Assembly (NCBI GenBank): GCA_949358305.1
Contig: OX442315.1
Coordinates: forward strand, 19,432,427-19,496,426
Source: Strigamia acuminata
Lineage: Eukaryota; Arthropoda; Chilopoda; Geophilomorpha; Linotaeniidae
Length of the DNA: 64,000 nt
Direction: 5' to 3'
Positions 50,328 to 61,591 of the stretch are shown here, in pieces. Positions within the stretch are counted from its first letter, which is position 1; each line of letters begins with the position of its first letter. A program made the position numbers and the translations under genes. The notes under the pieces are model-generated. The model was not told the origin of the DNA. It ran no database searches and saw nothing but the letters and a program-made list of their open reading frames with translations.

Positions 50328-53300
50328 ACAGTGGCAGTTTTTGATGGCGCACGCGCACGCTCAAGTGGATAGATCAATTTAAAGAAGGAGCAAAGCTGGA
50401 AACATCAGCCCATCGTTAACTCTCGTGTTCTTGACAGCTCTGAGCCCAAGAATTAGCGGCTGCAAAATGACCTGACACTGGCACACGACAAGATTGCACC
50501 AAAGAAGCGGCACTTTTGTCGCCGATCTTAAAACAAAAATCTCGTGCAGCGAACTCGCTCACCCGCCCGTTGAGATTCACAAATCACGAGGGAAACGAAA
50601 AAATAAATGAGACCCAATTGTCACTCAACTTTATTTAACTGCTAACCCTTAATCCAGTGGCACAACCCGAAGAAATTTCAGTGATTTATTACGACCAACA
50701 TCGGCAATGACATCCGCAATGCTGCCATCTATCGAGATACGCGCGAACTATTCGGCGTAAACAAAAGCTTATTTTCCGTCTCAAGGACGTTGAGGAGGCT
50801 TAAAACCGGGAACCCATTTATACTCAAAGATGAGATGCGATGTGGCAACTTATGCGTAGGATTCAAAGAAAAAGATCTTTGACGAAGGCGAGTCATTGAG
50901 ACAGCGTTTCTACTCGGGAGGGGAAGTCCGTAACAAGTTGCAAGTCACAGGGCAGTGTAGAAAATTATTTCTGCCGAGTCATGGCAACATCATTTATAAG
51001 CGAAACTTGGCCCGTGCAGTTGGTCACGGCACCGTCGCACATGTGACCATTTACAAAGATTGTCCGTGGTTAACTAGGTTGGGCACCAAAGTTCCTTCAC
51101 CGTGCACTAGGCGTACAAGAGGGGCCAAACGTGTCACACACACGACGTAATCTAATTAAGTGCACCAAGCCAAGCGATCAGTTGCAGTTAATTTCATAAC
51201 ATGTAACTAGACTTGCAGTCACTACTACAATTAGAACCACCAACTAATTAAAAAAATAATAATAAGAAGAAAAAAATTTTTTTTTCTTTTTTAAATTTTA
51301 AATTTCCAATTTCCAAATGGGCGTTTCAAATGTCTCGATATTTACTGTAGCGAATTGATAACGTTTCGGCTAATTGAGCTAATTAGATTAAAGTCATGCA
51401 TTAAACTGATTAAGTCAATATTTTAACGGATCGTTAGAAATAAATTGACAAATTTCTAATTTCTCGTAAAATAAATATGAAATAAAATTCTGACTGTAAT
51501 TTATATTTTATTTATATTTTATTTGTACTTATTTTTTTCCTGTTATATATTTATTTAGTTTGTTGACAATTAAGTGGGTGGGAGTTGCACATTCCCCTTC
51601 TTTATTTTCCTTATTGGTTGCACTGTAATCGAATTACAGTTTATGTCGCTGAGAATAACCAGCGAATAAAATCACCCTACCAAGACTTTATGCTGACAAT
51701 TAAAAAATAATGTTAAACCACCACAGCAACAACTAAATCTCATGAAATAACATCTCAAAATCACCCAAATAAATTAATATTAAAAAAAAATATTCCATCA
51801 TTACATTACCCCATAAAGAAAATATATCTCGCCGACTGATACATTAATGATAAGAAATTAGATATCCGCAGAGAGATTTATCTGCAGATAACAAACCCTA
51901 TTCACCTGATTTTGGCACTACAGTAGTCTTACCGCCATATCATAATTACCTAAACATGTTGTTAATAAAACATTTTATTCAAGATTATAGATATAGAATT
52001 TATTGAATGTTCAAAACTCACAATTTATGTATCGTACAATCAATCTACAACAATATTTACGGAAAAGACAATAAAAAAATTATTTTTTTTACAATTTTTT
52101 TTCCACCTTACTTTTATACAAAAACCCATTATCATTAGTGCTGTGGGTGTGGGTAATATGTCCAGAAATGGTGGAATTTTATTGCCACCGACTTGCTTTC
52201 CATACAACAAAAGTTTGTTGATGGGAAACACCTCTTTGCGAATAAATCATTGTAATATCGACTGTCACTACAAAATAAGCAAAACAAAGCGCTCAATATT
52301 CCAGCAATTTCAACACTAAATTTATAGAGCCAAATTACTCACAGAAAGGACAACTTTCCTCAATAAATTCCAAAAGAAAATACAAAAAAAATACACAAGG
52401 CAAAAAGAAACACTTAAAAAACAAAGGTTATTTCGAATGACTTGATATATTTTCTTCAGTGATTGAAAAATTATGTCTCTCAGCGGATTACTGCGCTCAC
52501 ATTACCTTAAGAGCTTTTCACTGCATTAATGGATGCCAATATTAGAATTGCAAAGACCGTTCCACCGTTCTATTTGGCCCCTTTGCTCTCAGCTCCCCCT
52601 CTGATCAAGAGAGAGACTTCATTATACTCAAGAAGTTACGTTCTTGCCAATTTGCATGAAAACCCCCCAACCTATACCACCATCATCGCAATCATGCATG
52701 GGTGGAGACTAGATACTGCACTTCATTTAAAACCTTTAATGTTTCACTGATGTACGACCGTTGCTATATTTTAATCTTATTCTACTATTTCAACTTTTTC
52801 AAAATTATTTTTAATAAATATAAAACTAAAAAAAACTATATAAGAGTATAAATTATTTCTTTTATTTCTTGCTTCGTTTCGCCACTTCGATAAATACAAA
52901 ATTAAGCTTCACTCATTCAAGCTCATCAATGTTTGCACCATAAACCACGTTTCGTGTTCTTACGGAGCGCCATTTCAGCCATTAAGATAGAAATCATTAG
53001 TTATTGGCGTGCCATAGATAAGATTCGTCATGAAAGCACGATTAGGAAGTACTGTAGGCCAGGTATTTTGACTTTTCTAATTATTACAATTAGTAAAATC
53101 AATGGGTAAAAGGCGGGAATAAAAGTCCTAATAAGAAATAAACAAATTGATATGTGTATTCTAGAAAATCCTTTTTTTTATAATTTATAAAAGATAATGG
53201 TGTAGTTCTAACAGACATCAATAAAGCCATCAAACATGTGAGATTTAATAGTTACAAGAAGGAAGAACTAAATAGATTTGTTATTACAATCGCAGACTTT

Positions 53301-53589
53301 TTTTTCAGTTTAAAAATATGCTAGCCTTGAGGTACACTCGTCGTGATCCGACTTTAATGAAAAAATATACCACAATATATAATGGAAAATATAAGAATTA
53401 AGAAAATCATCACAAGTTGATTTATTTTAATATATTTTATTTGCATAAAATCAATTTAAGTAAAACTGGTCACGAGTCCATAATGGCGGACACGGGGAAA
53501 TGCTAAATTGTGATAGAATTGGAAAAATTCAATTATTACAACTTTAGACTTCTATTCTGACTTGCTAGTTGTCTAGGGGGAATTAATCA

Positions 53590-54320
53590 AAATGGTAGTG
53601 TATAACCACTGACCTTTCAGATGTAACTCAAATAGTAATTTAACACTATTCAAAGAAAACAATAGTCCGCGTGGTTGCGACTATAGTTGGGCATGCTTTG
53701 CAAAATGGCGAATATTATTTCTGTTCCCTAATCAGTCTGGCTAGAAATACTTCGTTCGATTCGTTTACAAAGTGGTTTCTCCACTCTTGTAGTTGATAAT
53801 TCAGTTTCAAACAATTCGGCTAGACTTCCATCTACCTCGGTCACTCCGTGTATAATTACTGCGGATTGATCATTGAGGCATTGATACGTGTCGATGGTGT
53901 GTTGGTGTTTGAATGTGTTTGGGGAATTTGTTTAATTTCGATCACAAGGGTAGTGTATTACCACTGACCTGTTACTGAAATTAATCGAAAGGGTATAGTG
54001 TAGGACCACTGGCCTTTCGAATTCAATTCAAATAATACTATTAGCACTATTTGGAAACAATAGTCCACGTGGTACGACTATTGTTCAGCATTTTGCAAAA
54101 TAGCAAGTATTGAAACAAAACTCAGAAACAATGGTCGATGTTATTGCGACTATTGTTTATTTACGTTTCGTATATTAAGCCTAATAAGGCGCACTTAATT
54201 TCCACCCGATTTGTTCGAGCTAGAAATTGTCTCGACTTGCATCTGCTTTGGTCACTCCGGTATGTGAAAATACAGCGATGAGGCGATATGTATCAATGGT
54301 GTGGTTGGTGTTGGACTGTA
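53590..54320 (+). repeat. Degenerate duplicated repeat with palindromes
   Basis: A unit of about 400 bases is present in two diverged copies. TAGTGTATNNCCACTG(A/G)CCT occurs at 53596, 53951 and 53996. A palindromic element of the form AACAATAGTC...GACTATTGTT occurs at 53658-53688, 54056-54085 and 54127-54157. A CTAGAAAT...CGGTCACTCCG...GGTGTG(T/G)TTGGTGTT section occurs in 53743-53910 and 54219-54312. No coding frame of interest. Probably a non-autonomous mobile element or nested insertions of one. Confidence 0.65.
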
Positions 54321-54571
54321 TATTTTTCAGCTCTGCAAGGATTTTTATAGACAAGTATCACATGACAGGATCTGGTAAAGATTTGGATTATCTTATGCAG
54401 TCCAGACCAATCCTGTGATACTTTTAATCCATTTAGTCAATATCCCCTTTTTTTGGCATGGGGTTCAAAATGGGATAAAAATCCTAGCAAGGGATTAAGT
54501 TAAGGAATGTGTGAGGTAAATCCACACCTGTTACATTCCAACAAAATAAAATGAGTCATTTTATTATTTCC

Positions 54572-54651
54572 ACTTGTATTTTCTTATTTAGTTATATTAC
54601 ATTATTTCCTTTTTAAGGTATATTTTTGGTGATCCAGGATCACCACACATT
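54572..54651 (+). repeat. 80-bp direct repeat, copy A
   Basis: Shares ACTTGTA, TTACATTATTTCCTTTTTAAG, a TATATTTTTG block and a GATC..GATCAC.ACACATT end with copy B, with scattered mismatches. The pair could be the ends or solo fragments of one degraded element. Confidence 0.6.
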
Positions 54652-55041
54652 CCCTTCCTAGCGAGGATCCAAATCGAGAATCTTACTCACAATAGTCACT
54701 CTTTACGAATTAAGGACGATAGAGTGTTGGGATTTTTGTGGACAGATTACACCGTTACTAATCTCCCAACCAGTTGTGATGATTGTCAGATCTCCAGAAA
54801 GGGGGTTTCTCTTCTTGGGGTCCTTGCAGACGGATTCTATTCTTGGTCCGACTGTGATGTCCAGTTCCTCATAAGCTTCTACTGATTTCGTGATCAAATT
54901 CACTAATTTCTCCTGTTTTTCAAGCTATCTTTTTGCGCGAACTGGACAGTCTATCTGTTCTCGTCTCTTTTCTCAAAGTCTTGGTCCCGTTATTAAAAGT
55001 GGAAAATTTACGATTCATTCTGTCTTCAAAATCGCGGAGTA

Positions 55042-55127
55042 ACTTGTAAGTATTTTCTCAGTTAGATATTTTACATTATTTCCTTTTTAAGATATATTTT
55101 TGATGGATCAGAATCACAACACACATT
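55042..55127 (+). repeat. 80-bp direct repeat, copy B
   Basis: Second copy of the repeat above, same orientation, about 470 bases later. Between the copies a 66-codon minus-strand ORF (54703-54903) has no recognised domain. Confidence 0.6.
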
Positions 55128-55528
55128 TAAAGGATTAAAACCTATATTTTTGTATAATCAATCACAAAAACTGGGTTAAACGAACTGACTCAAGCATAAA
55201 TTAAAATTAAAAATTGGCATTTCAAGTATAAAACCAATTCTTTTATATATGTGATGATTCAAATTACTTGCACCACTCATTTTCTCACAAATGCTCATAC
55301 TTCCCATTTAGTTTGAAATTGATTGTTAGAACGATCACATAAAATTCAAATTTGAATTTGGTTTAGACTTTTAGTATTGGATTTAAAATCCTTAAAAATT
55401 TAAGAACAAAAAGTTTGAAAATAATTAGATTTTCAAAATTATGCCCCAATTTACAAATACTAAAACATTAACCATGGTTACGATGTAGCTAAAAAATCTA
55501 CTTTTGAATAAACCACGCAATTTATGGT

Positions 55529-55715
55529 AAATTCAGAGATTGTGCACCACCACATAAAACATTATCCCTTCGTGAATGATAAAATAATAATTTTCCCACT
55601 CAATTATATACAATTCGAAGTAATATTCAGTGGCCAGCAATATCACCAGACCTCACTTCCAGCTGATATCATTTTCTGAGCACACGTCTACAAAACAAGC
55701 ACTTTCACTAGCTGC
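55529..55715 (+). mobile_element. Decayed Tc1/mariner-type transposase fragment
   Basis: In one frame the + strand reads DCAPPH (the conserved block around the second catalytic Asp of the DDE domain, usually DGAPPH), then SLRE and, after two consecutive stops at 55577-55582, NNNFP, and QWPAISPDL at 55628-55654, the family's conserved WPARSPDL block. After about 55655 the frame shifts and PADIIF and AHVYKT continue, again with a stop. Order and spacing fit the C-terminal part of Tc1/mariner-superfamily transposases. It is a dead relic with stops, a frameshift and no recognisable terminal repeats. Confidence 0.8.
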
Positions 55716-55892
55716 ATTCAAAAATTAAAATAACAATTTTAGTTTAAGTGTATTTTAAGTTTTAACAAAGGTTTAAACAGAAAATGATGTTATTTTTGGT
55801 ATAAAATTGAACTAAAACACAAAATATTTTAGTTTTTAAATGCAGCGACTGAATTTCCCATATATTACTGAACATAAACGTTATTGTTCCTG

Positions 55893-55957
55893 TGAGCAGC
55901 ATTGGGCCTGATCAGTACTTGGATGAGTGACCAGCTGGGAATCCCAGTTGTTTTTCT
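55893..55957 (+). pseudogene. 5S rRNA 3'-half fragment (pseudogene or 5S-derived SINE)
   Basis: The stretch TGAGCAGCATTGGGCCTG, then TCAGTACTTGGATGAGTGAC and CAGCTGGGAATCCCAG, closely matches the 3' half of eukaryotic 5S rRNA, including the internal-promoter C box. The 5' half (A box side) is not recognisable, so it is not a functional 5S gene. Downstream sequence to about 56.1 kb repeats TTCCCAGTTGT and may be the body of a 5S-derived SINE. Confidence 0.75.
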
Positions 55958-56580
55958 ATCTTTGTCTGATTTAGATATTGTTCTTACGGCAAAAGAATCT
56001 GCCACCCACCTCAACTGAATTTCCTGTGGTATTCCCAGTTGTCAGTGTAAAAGCAAGGTTGGGTCCTCAAAAAAATCTGGGATTATATGAAGTTCGATGT
56101 ATACATTTCCTAGCCCAACTCGTGGAATAAAATGAAACAAAATAAACAACAGAATTGCAAGTTATTTGAATCATCCCTTATGAAAGAACATTCTATTTGT
56201 TACTATATCTTTCTTTTTAAGATTGTTATCATCATAAATCATAATCACGTAACATCACAACACTAACATTTCCCTAACATTATACAATGAGAAGTGCTCA
56301 TTGAAAAAAATGTTATCTCGAAATTAAAATACAAAGACAGAATTTCAACCCCTTTAATTAACATTTTAGAAAAAGAATTACAACATATTTATGCACAATC
56401 ACTTTCTTTCACCACTTTGCCTTTGTCTGATGTGCGAGTTCGAACACATGTCATGCGATGAGCCCGTGACAGGCCACACAGAGCAAAGGTTACGTCTGAA
56501 ACACGACAAATGCTTTATCGAATATGGAGGCACTTCTAAAACACAGCTATGACCTCTGGTCGAGAGGCGCTGTCCCCCTA

Positions 56581-57467
56581 CCATAAATCATTCTCGGCGA
56601 GAATAATCATATTCACTTGAACCATCATGGGATCCGCTTCACTTACAATAACATCGCAGGGGAGAAATACTCAAACGGAAGAAATCAAATCATCTGCCAT
56701 CTAATGTTTGATGTTTTATTCCAGACATCCATTTTTGCCAATTGCTTTATTCGCCTTTTTTTTTTAAATCCCATTTTAATAAAAACAAATAAATAAGAAA
56801 TAAATCTCCCAGATTGCAATTTTGACCTCAAAAAACATTTTATTTTCAATTCGTCACTTTAATTTCCCCAAGATGCCGTTTGCATTTGTCCCCACCGACC
56901 CGAGACTGTTCTGAGCAGGAGCCATCTTTTTCCAAGTGAGGCCCACTGTTGATTATGATGGATCGGACGGCGGTGCTATCTTGACTTCGACGCTTGTACC
57001 TGTCAATAATCCCAACATCCCCGCGGCAGCCTAATGTCTCTGCCCATTCGACACCCAACACCGCTCTGGATCAGTAGCTCAAACTGACCACCAGCATCAC
57101 AATTTACAACTCGGTGTAGAAAACAAATTCTAAATCCAGACAAACGAGCGGTCAATCGTCACATTTACAGTCTGAATCGTATCGACTCAACTGCCCTTAA
57201 TCATGTTCTTATTGTTTTGACCACTAAGCTTCGCTCGTCATTTTTTTTTTACCGTAAAAAAAATTCTGTTCTTTGTTCCTGCCCACCTGGCACAGACGTT
57301 TGCAAGCACCACTTTCTTTCCGCCATCAACATGAATGTAACACGTGAATGGTTACGAGTGAACTGCATTGGAACTTGCTCCGAGTATATAATTTACAAGC
57401 ACATTAAAAATATTAAAAAAAAAAAAATAGACAGCACGTAAATAAGACATTAATAAATCTGACGTCA
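56581..57467 (+). promoter_or_regulatory. Candidate lab upstream enhancer (Exd-Hox, Hth, CRE)
   Basis: Upstream of lab I see an exact TGATTTATGG on the minus strand (56581-56590), TGATGGATCG (56956-56965, one mismatch to the labial/Exd site TGATGGATTG), a Hth/Meis site CTGTCA 34 bases further on (57000-57005), and a palindromic CRE TGACGTCA (57460-57467). The Drosophila labial endoderm enhancer is known to use Lab/Exd and Hth sites together with Dpp-responsive CRE-type sites. The block at about 56.86-57.07 kb is also GC-richer than its surroundings. Presence of motifs is observed; enhancer activity is inferred. Confidence 0.4.
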
Positions 57468-58727
57468 AAGGTCGATTAAAACACGACGAAAAAAATGAAT
57501 TTTTATAATGCAAACTACCAATAAATAAAAAGCAATTTTAAAATTTAAAATTTTCCATTCAACAATTGGCTTACCGGTAACTTTAAAATAGAAGCACTTT
57601 GCACAAGCAAATGCTTGCAATTTAAATTTAAATTTAAATTTCATTGTAAATTTCATTTTTTTCCCCCACTGAAAACGCAACTAGATAAAGAAAAAGAGAG
57701 AGAGTCCAACAAATTCACCCAAATTTCTCCCACGTCTGGTGCTCATTTGCCAGAGTGAGCAGGTGAGATGTCACGTGAGATAAAGTACTCCGTTTCCTGC
57801 CAGGAGCGCCCGACAGGCGTCACTGCTTTCTAGAAGGACAACGGGGGGTCCAGGCCAAGAGAGCGCGCACTCGCACCTCTCAAGGCGAGCATCTGTATTT
57901 CTTTCCAACAGACAACAGATCTACAAGCATGAATATGAATATCAAGCTCTGTAATAAAATTATCACGAAATCAAAACTGACAATCAAAATCCATTCAATA
58001 CGCACCCACTTAACATTGACCTATTTCCTCAAGGATTAGAAAAAAACAAAACACATTATTTCATTAATTTAATCCAACTCGTGCGCACTAAACAAAACAT
58101 TCAACCCAACCAAAGTGATTTCTGCCGACACTCGCAAACTTCATACTTAGCCATCGAGTTTCGAGATAATTTCTTGCGAACGATTACTTCGTGATGAGTT
58201 GGCCGCTGCCGTCTTCAGCCAATCACGGACGAACATGCTGCATTCTATTGACCAGGCGTCGAGGATTGAAGATGGCTGGCAGCTTGTTGCTCTCTCACCT
58301 CCACTGTTGTCATGACGACAGTCGTGGCCCTAGCAACGTCGCGACCACGACGCTCGGCAGGCTAGTCGATTGAAGTGGCTCGGACCGAGCGGGTTCGCGG
58401 AGAGCCCGAATTCAGGTGTGTAACCAACGCCTTTTTCTCGTTTTCTTCCGACATAATTAAACGCGTGGCCAACTAGCAGCCCATCTGTCACACGAGCCTC
58501 GCGTAGTGTTCATCACAGTCGGACGGAGGAGCTGTTTTTCTATTGGATAGCACCGATCACGTGTCCCGTTAAACCCCCATATTTCTGTCAAAGCAACACA
58601 GCGCCGATAATGTACCATCCATTTATTTTCTGATTTATCTCCCAACCGAGACGACAACTATTTTAACACCTCATTCACGAGGAAAAAAAGTTTCGCCGGC
58701 GCGTGGCCTTCTCCGCACTGCCTAATT
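57468..58727 (+). promoter_or_regulatory. lab: lab promoter-proximal region and 5' leader
   Basis: The last 550 bases before the lab ATG (58.18-58.72 kb) are GC-richer and CpG-containing, and the frame upstream of the ATG is closed at 58608. A tandem AAATTT run lies at about 57.62 kb. No TATA box or correctly spaced initiator-DPE pair was found. Assignment rests on position and composition. Confidence 0.45.
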
Positions 58728-59334
58728 ATGAACCACAATGTGACGTTTGGCGAACCCACCTACTACGGCGACCCAACTAGTTTCGCCGGCGACATGAGCG
58801 CGCAGGTGTACTACACACCGACAGTGACCACTGCATTGAGCGACGAACTGTACTGCGGAGGCGGAGGGACACTTAATCCGAAATCGCCGCCTCCCCCGCC
58901 ATTACAACTGCCCGGCGACATGCCTGAAAGAACTGATCAGCAAATCATCACGGACAATGGCCTCAGTTACACAAACCTCGACGCCGAACCCTTCATCAAC
59001 GGCTTCGCGCCGTGCTCGTCGATCCCGGCCAACAACCACATTGGAGGCTACCGTGAGTTGGACTTTGCCGACATCACAGCTCAAGCCAGCGGTCATTACG
59101 CATACCTAGATGCGGCCGAGCCTCCGTCGGCAGCCTATTTACCGCAGAATAACAACAATTTGTACAGCGGACCAACGCCCTCGAGTTGCATGTTGGCTTC
59201 GGCAGCGGTTGACACATTCACTAATCAGCAACACGTAGTAACCCATTCGTTTCAGCACCAACAGCCGCATCAAACTATTAACTCACACACACCAGTACCT
59301 ACTTTTAAGTGGATGCAGGTGACAAGAAAGCAAG
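58728..59334 (+). CDS. lab: labial (Hox1), exon 1, hexapeptide exon
   Basis: This is the first coding exon of the Hox1-class homeodomain factor, a nuclear transcription factor acting in the anterior head and, in Drosophila, also in endoderm. It encodes residues 1-202 plus one base. The ATG at 58728 is the first in-frame Met after an upstream TAA at 58608. The protein is rich in Tyr, Pro, Ser and Gly (an acidic and aromatic start, then a PPPPP-type stretch), as in labial proteins. The labial-specific hexapeptide TFKWMQV lies at residues 192-198 next to the exon end. The donor CAAG/GTAAGG is strong and phase 1. The open frame runs on to 59432 only by read-through of the intron and should not be used. 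A longer N-terminus from another upstream exon is possible but nothing supports it. Confidence 0.95.
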
Positions 59335-60536
59335 GTAAGGTGAATTTCCTCGTTAGGAAAACATTTTACTTTTCCTCATTCGTCCGATTAATTTCTCGCA
59401 TATCGCGGTCTGCATCAAGCAAGGTGTTCTAGTGATATATTACATATGAAATATTAGCACCTTGACCTGTCTACCATTAATGTAAATAAGCAATTCACTT
59501 TTTTATATATGCTACGAAAAAATAACAATTTTATATATCTCTATTTTTTAAATGGCCGCATTAAATTCAAAACAAGCCATTAACTAAGTCAAGATACTAA
59601 TACTAACTAAACATCCAATCTCAAGTATAATAAATTACAGAGGCGTGTTCCACGAGCTCGTCAAAAGCCATCATGTACTTAGAAAACACGTGCCTTCCCC
59701 TTTTCTTCATTTTAAAAATAAAAATAAAAGTGATTTTAATGACTTTATTAAAACGTCAACATTAATTGATTACTTAACCGAATTCTCAAAAACTTAATCG
59801 ATTAAAATTTCACAAAATTAATTGGTTCATTAAAATTGAACAAATTTTAATAGTTTAGACCGCACTATACGTTTGGCCACACGTGTCCTTGCATAAGAAA
59901 CGATGATTTTCATTATTTTCTTGAAAAAACATCATTTACATAACCGAAAGCATTATTCTATTTACTTAAATTAAAGAAAAGCGTTTATATAAAAATGTTA
60001 ATTGAGTCGCAGCCGCATTTTTTGCTGTAACTAAGCTTCATTTGGCCTATCACGTATACCTAAACCTTGGGGTATTTGTTATTAAGTGTTTGTTTTTTTC
60101 TTATTGGCTTTTTCCTTTGTACGCTTCTTGCCGACCCAAACCCTCTTGACGTGTCCTTGCATCTCAAGAGCAGTGTATATATACAGAGTCCTTGCGTACC
60201 CTTCATCAAGACATTTGCCTGTTTGTCCCATTCCATGGTTTGTCCTTTCGGGTATAATATACACGTTTTTCTTGAATTCTTCTAATTTATTCGTCAATAT
60301 ATTGACTAAAACGTATAAAACGTATAAACTTTCACTCCCAAACGCAACTTTTTGTCACGTTTGTCAATCCTTGATTCATAATCGTAATTGATGATGATAT
60401 CACACACGATCATCGATGTAGCCCCTTTGTTAGCACAATACTCGCCAATGATAATGAATAAAATACAAATTAGCGCTGTCAACGTTGAATTCTTTTTTTA
60501 TTTTTCATTATTTCCATTTTTCATTTTTTTTTTCAG
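59335..60536 (+). other. lab: lab intron 1 (1.2 kb)
   Basis: This is a phase-1 GT-AG intron of 1202 bases between the hexapeptide exon and the homeobox exon, AT-rich throughout, with a T-rich tract just before the acceptor. Several small ORFs around 60.06-60.4 kb lie inside it on both strands and have no recognisable product. I see no other exon or element in it. Confidence 0.9.
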
Positions 60537-60940
60537 TGAAAGCGTCTTCAAATTGTACGACATATTCACGGAACTTTGCCAGTGCCACGAATAGAATATC
60601 AAGCGGTAACTGCAATGATTTTGCAGCAAACAACATCTCTGGAAGAACTAATTTCACGACCAAACAATTGACTGAACTGGAAAAAGAATTCCATTTTAAC
60701 AAGTATCTAACACGAGCCAGAAGAATCGAGATAGCGTCGGCGTTGCAATTAAATGAAGTCCAAGTGAAAATATGGTTTCAAAACAGAAGAATGAAGCAGA
60801 AAAAACGGATTAAAGAAGGTTCTTATTTTATGCCCGAACCGAACATAACAACCTACACAGCGGACGATGTTTTTAACGAATTAGTAGGAGAAACAAATCT
60901 CATCTCACTCCCAACTTCAAAAGAAACTTCTCCTCAATAA
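60537..60940 (+). CDS. lab: labial (Hox1), exon 2, homeobox and C-terminus
   Basis: This second exon completes a predicted 336-residue protein, short for a labial protein. The acceptor is a long T-rich tract ending TTTCAG at 60536. Splicing makes codon 203 a GTG and keeps the frame. The homeodomain is residues 235-294 (60632-60811): [17 protein letters not shown], the labial-type [19 protein letters not shown], and a helix 3 with Trp282, Gln284 and Asn285, ending MKQKKR. After the homeodomain come only about 42 residues, including an acidic stretch ([11 protein letters not shown]). The linker between hexapeptide and homeodomain is 37 residues and rich in Asn and Ser. The exon is more AT-rich than the pb homeobox. 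Translation from the upstream ATG at 60485 is intron-derived. Confidence 0.96.
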
Positions 60941-61579
60941 CAATAACGTAGGGAAAAATATATTTTCAATTTCTTTTTCAATTTGTGCGTAAATTTTCTT
61001 ATTAATTTTTTTTTCCTAAACGACACTAAAAATATAAAATATTGCAGTTTTCCTCGTACGTGTTGCAGGAAATGAATTTCTAATTTTTTTTTATTTTAAA
61101 AAAGCTCTAAATTTAAGAGATAAATTAGTGAGTATTGTTGAAAATACGCTTTCACAACCGCACGTTTTGTGACTCAAATCACATATGTGCACAAGAAAAC
61201 TTCGGGGTGATCAATCATTTGAATGAACGAAAATGTCCGATGTATGTGTGTATTCAGAACGTGTATTTGTCTCACAGACAACAGACAGTCGTCACACTCC
61301 TATGGCCCTTTTCCTCACAAAAGCAGCAAAATCAAAAGTAAAGACATAAACAGTGAATATTTTAAAAACAATTCCGTAGTCCACAACGGTAGTTTATAGA
61401 ATGTTTGAAACCGTTTTCAAAACCTTATTGTACAGTGGTTGAGTAAAATAAGAGGAACCATAAACACCACATCGCCTATCAACTAATCAAAATTACATAA
61501 TGTGCCTCTAAAATTCACTGACTAAATATTAAAATTTACTTAAAACTTGCTTTACTTTTGCTACATTTATAAAAAAAAA

Positions 61580-61591
61580 AATAAAAATAAA
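61580..61591 (+). terminator. lab: Candidate lab poly(A) signals
   Basis: Two overlapping AATAAA hexamers lie about 640 bases after the lab stop codon and are the first I see downstream. They sit in an A-rich run, so specificity is weak. Confidence 0.3.

Larger units (their letters stand above)
48347..53589. other. pb-lab spacer, proximal part
   Basis: AT-rich with low-complexity tracts (48.4-48.6 and 49.6 kb) and GC-richer stretches at 48.85-49.0, 49.79-49.93 and 50.28-51.15 kb. The last has (GAAC)5 and a TGATTTATTA Exd-Hox-like site at about 50682. No gene recognised. Confidence 0.5.

Noticed and set aside
56430-56460. tRNA-like GTTCGAAC word.
   Set aside because: Only the loop word matches; flanking bases do not form the T stem or a cloverleaf.
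58488-58530. GGACGG DPE-like word upstream of lab.
   Set aside because: No initiator at the required spacing.
59335-59432. Read-through extension of lab exon 1 to 234 codons.
   Set aside because: It crosses a strong GTAAGG donor; splicing to the homeobox exon at 60537 restores a labial protein.
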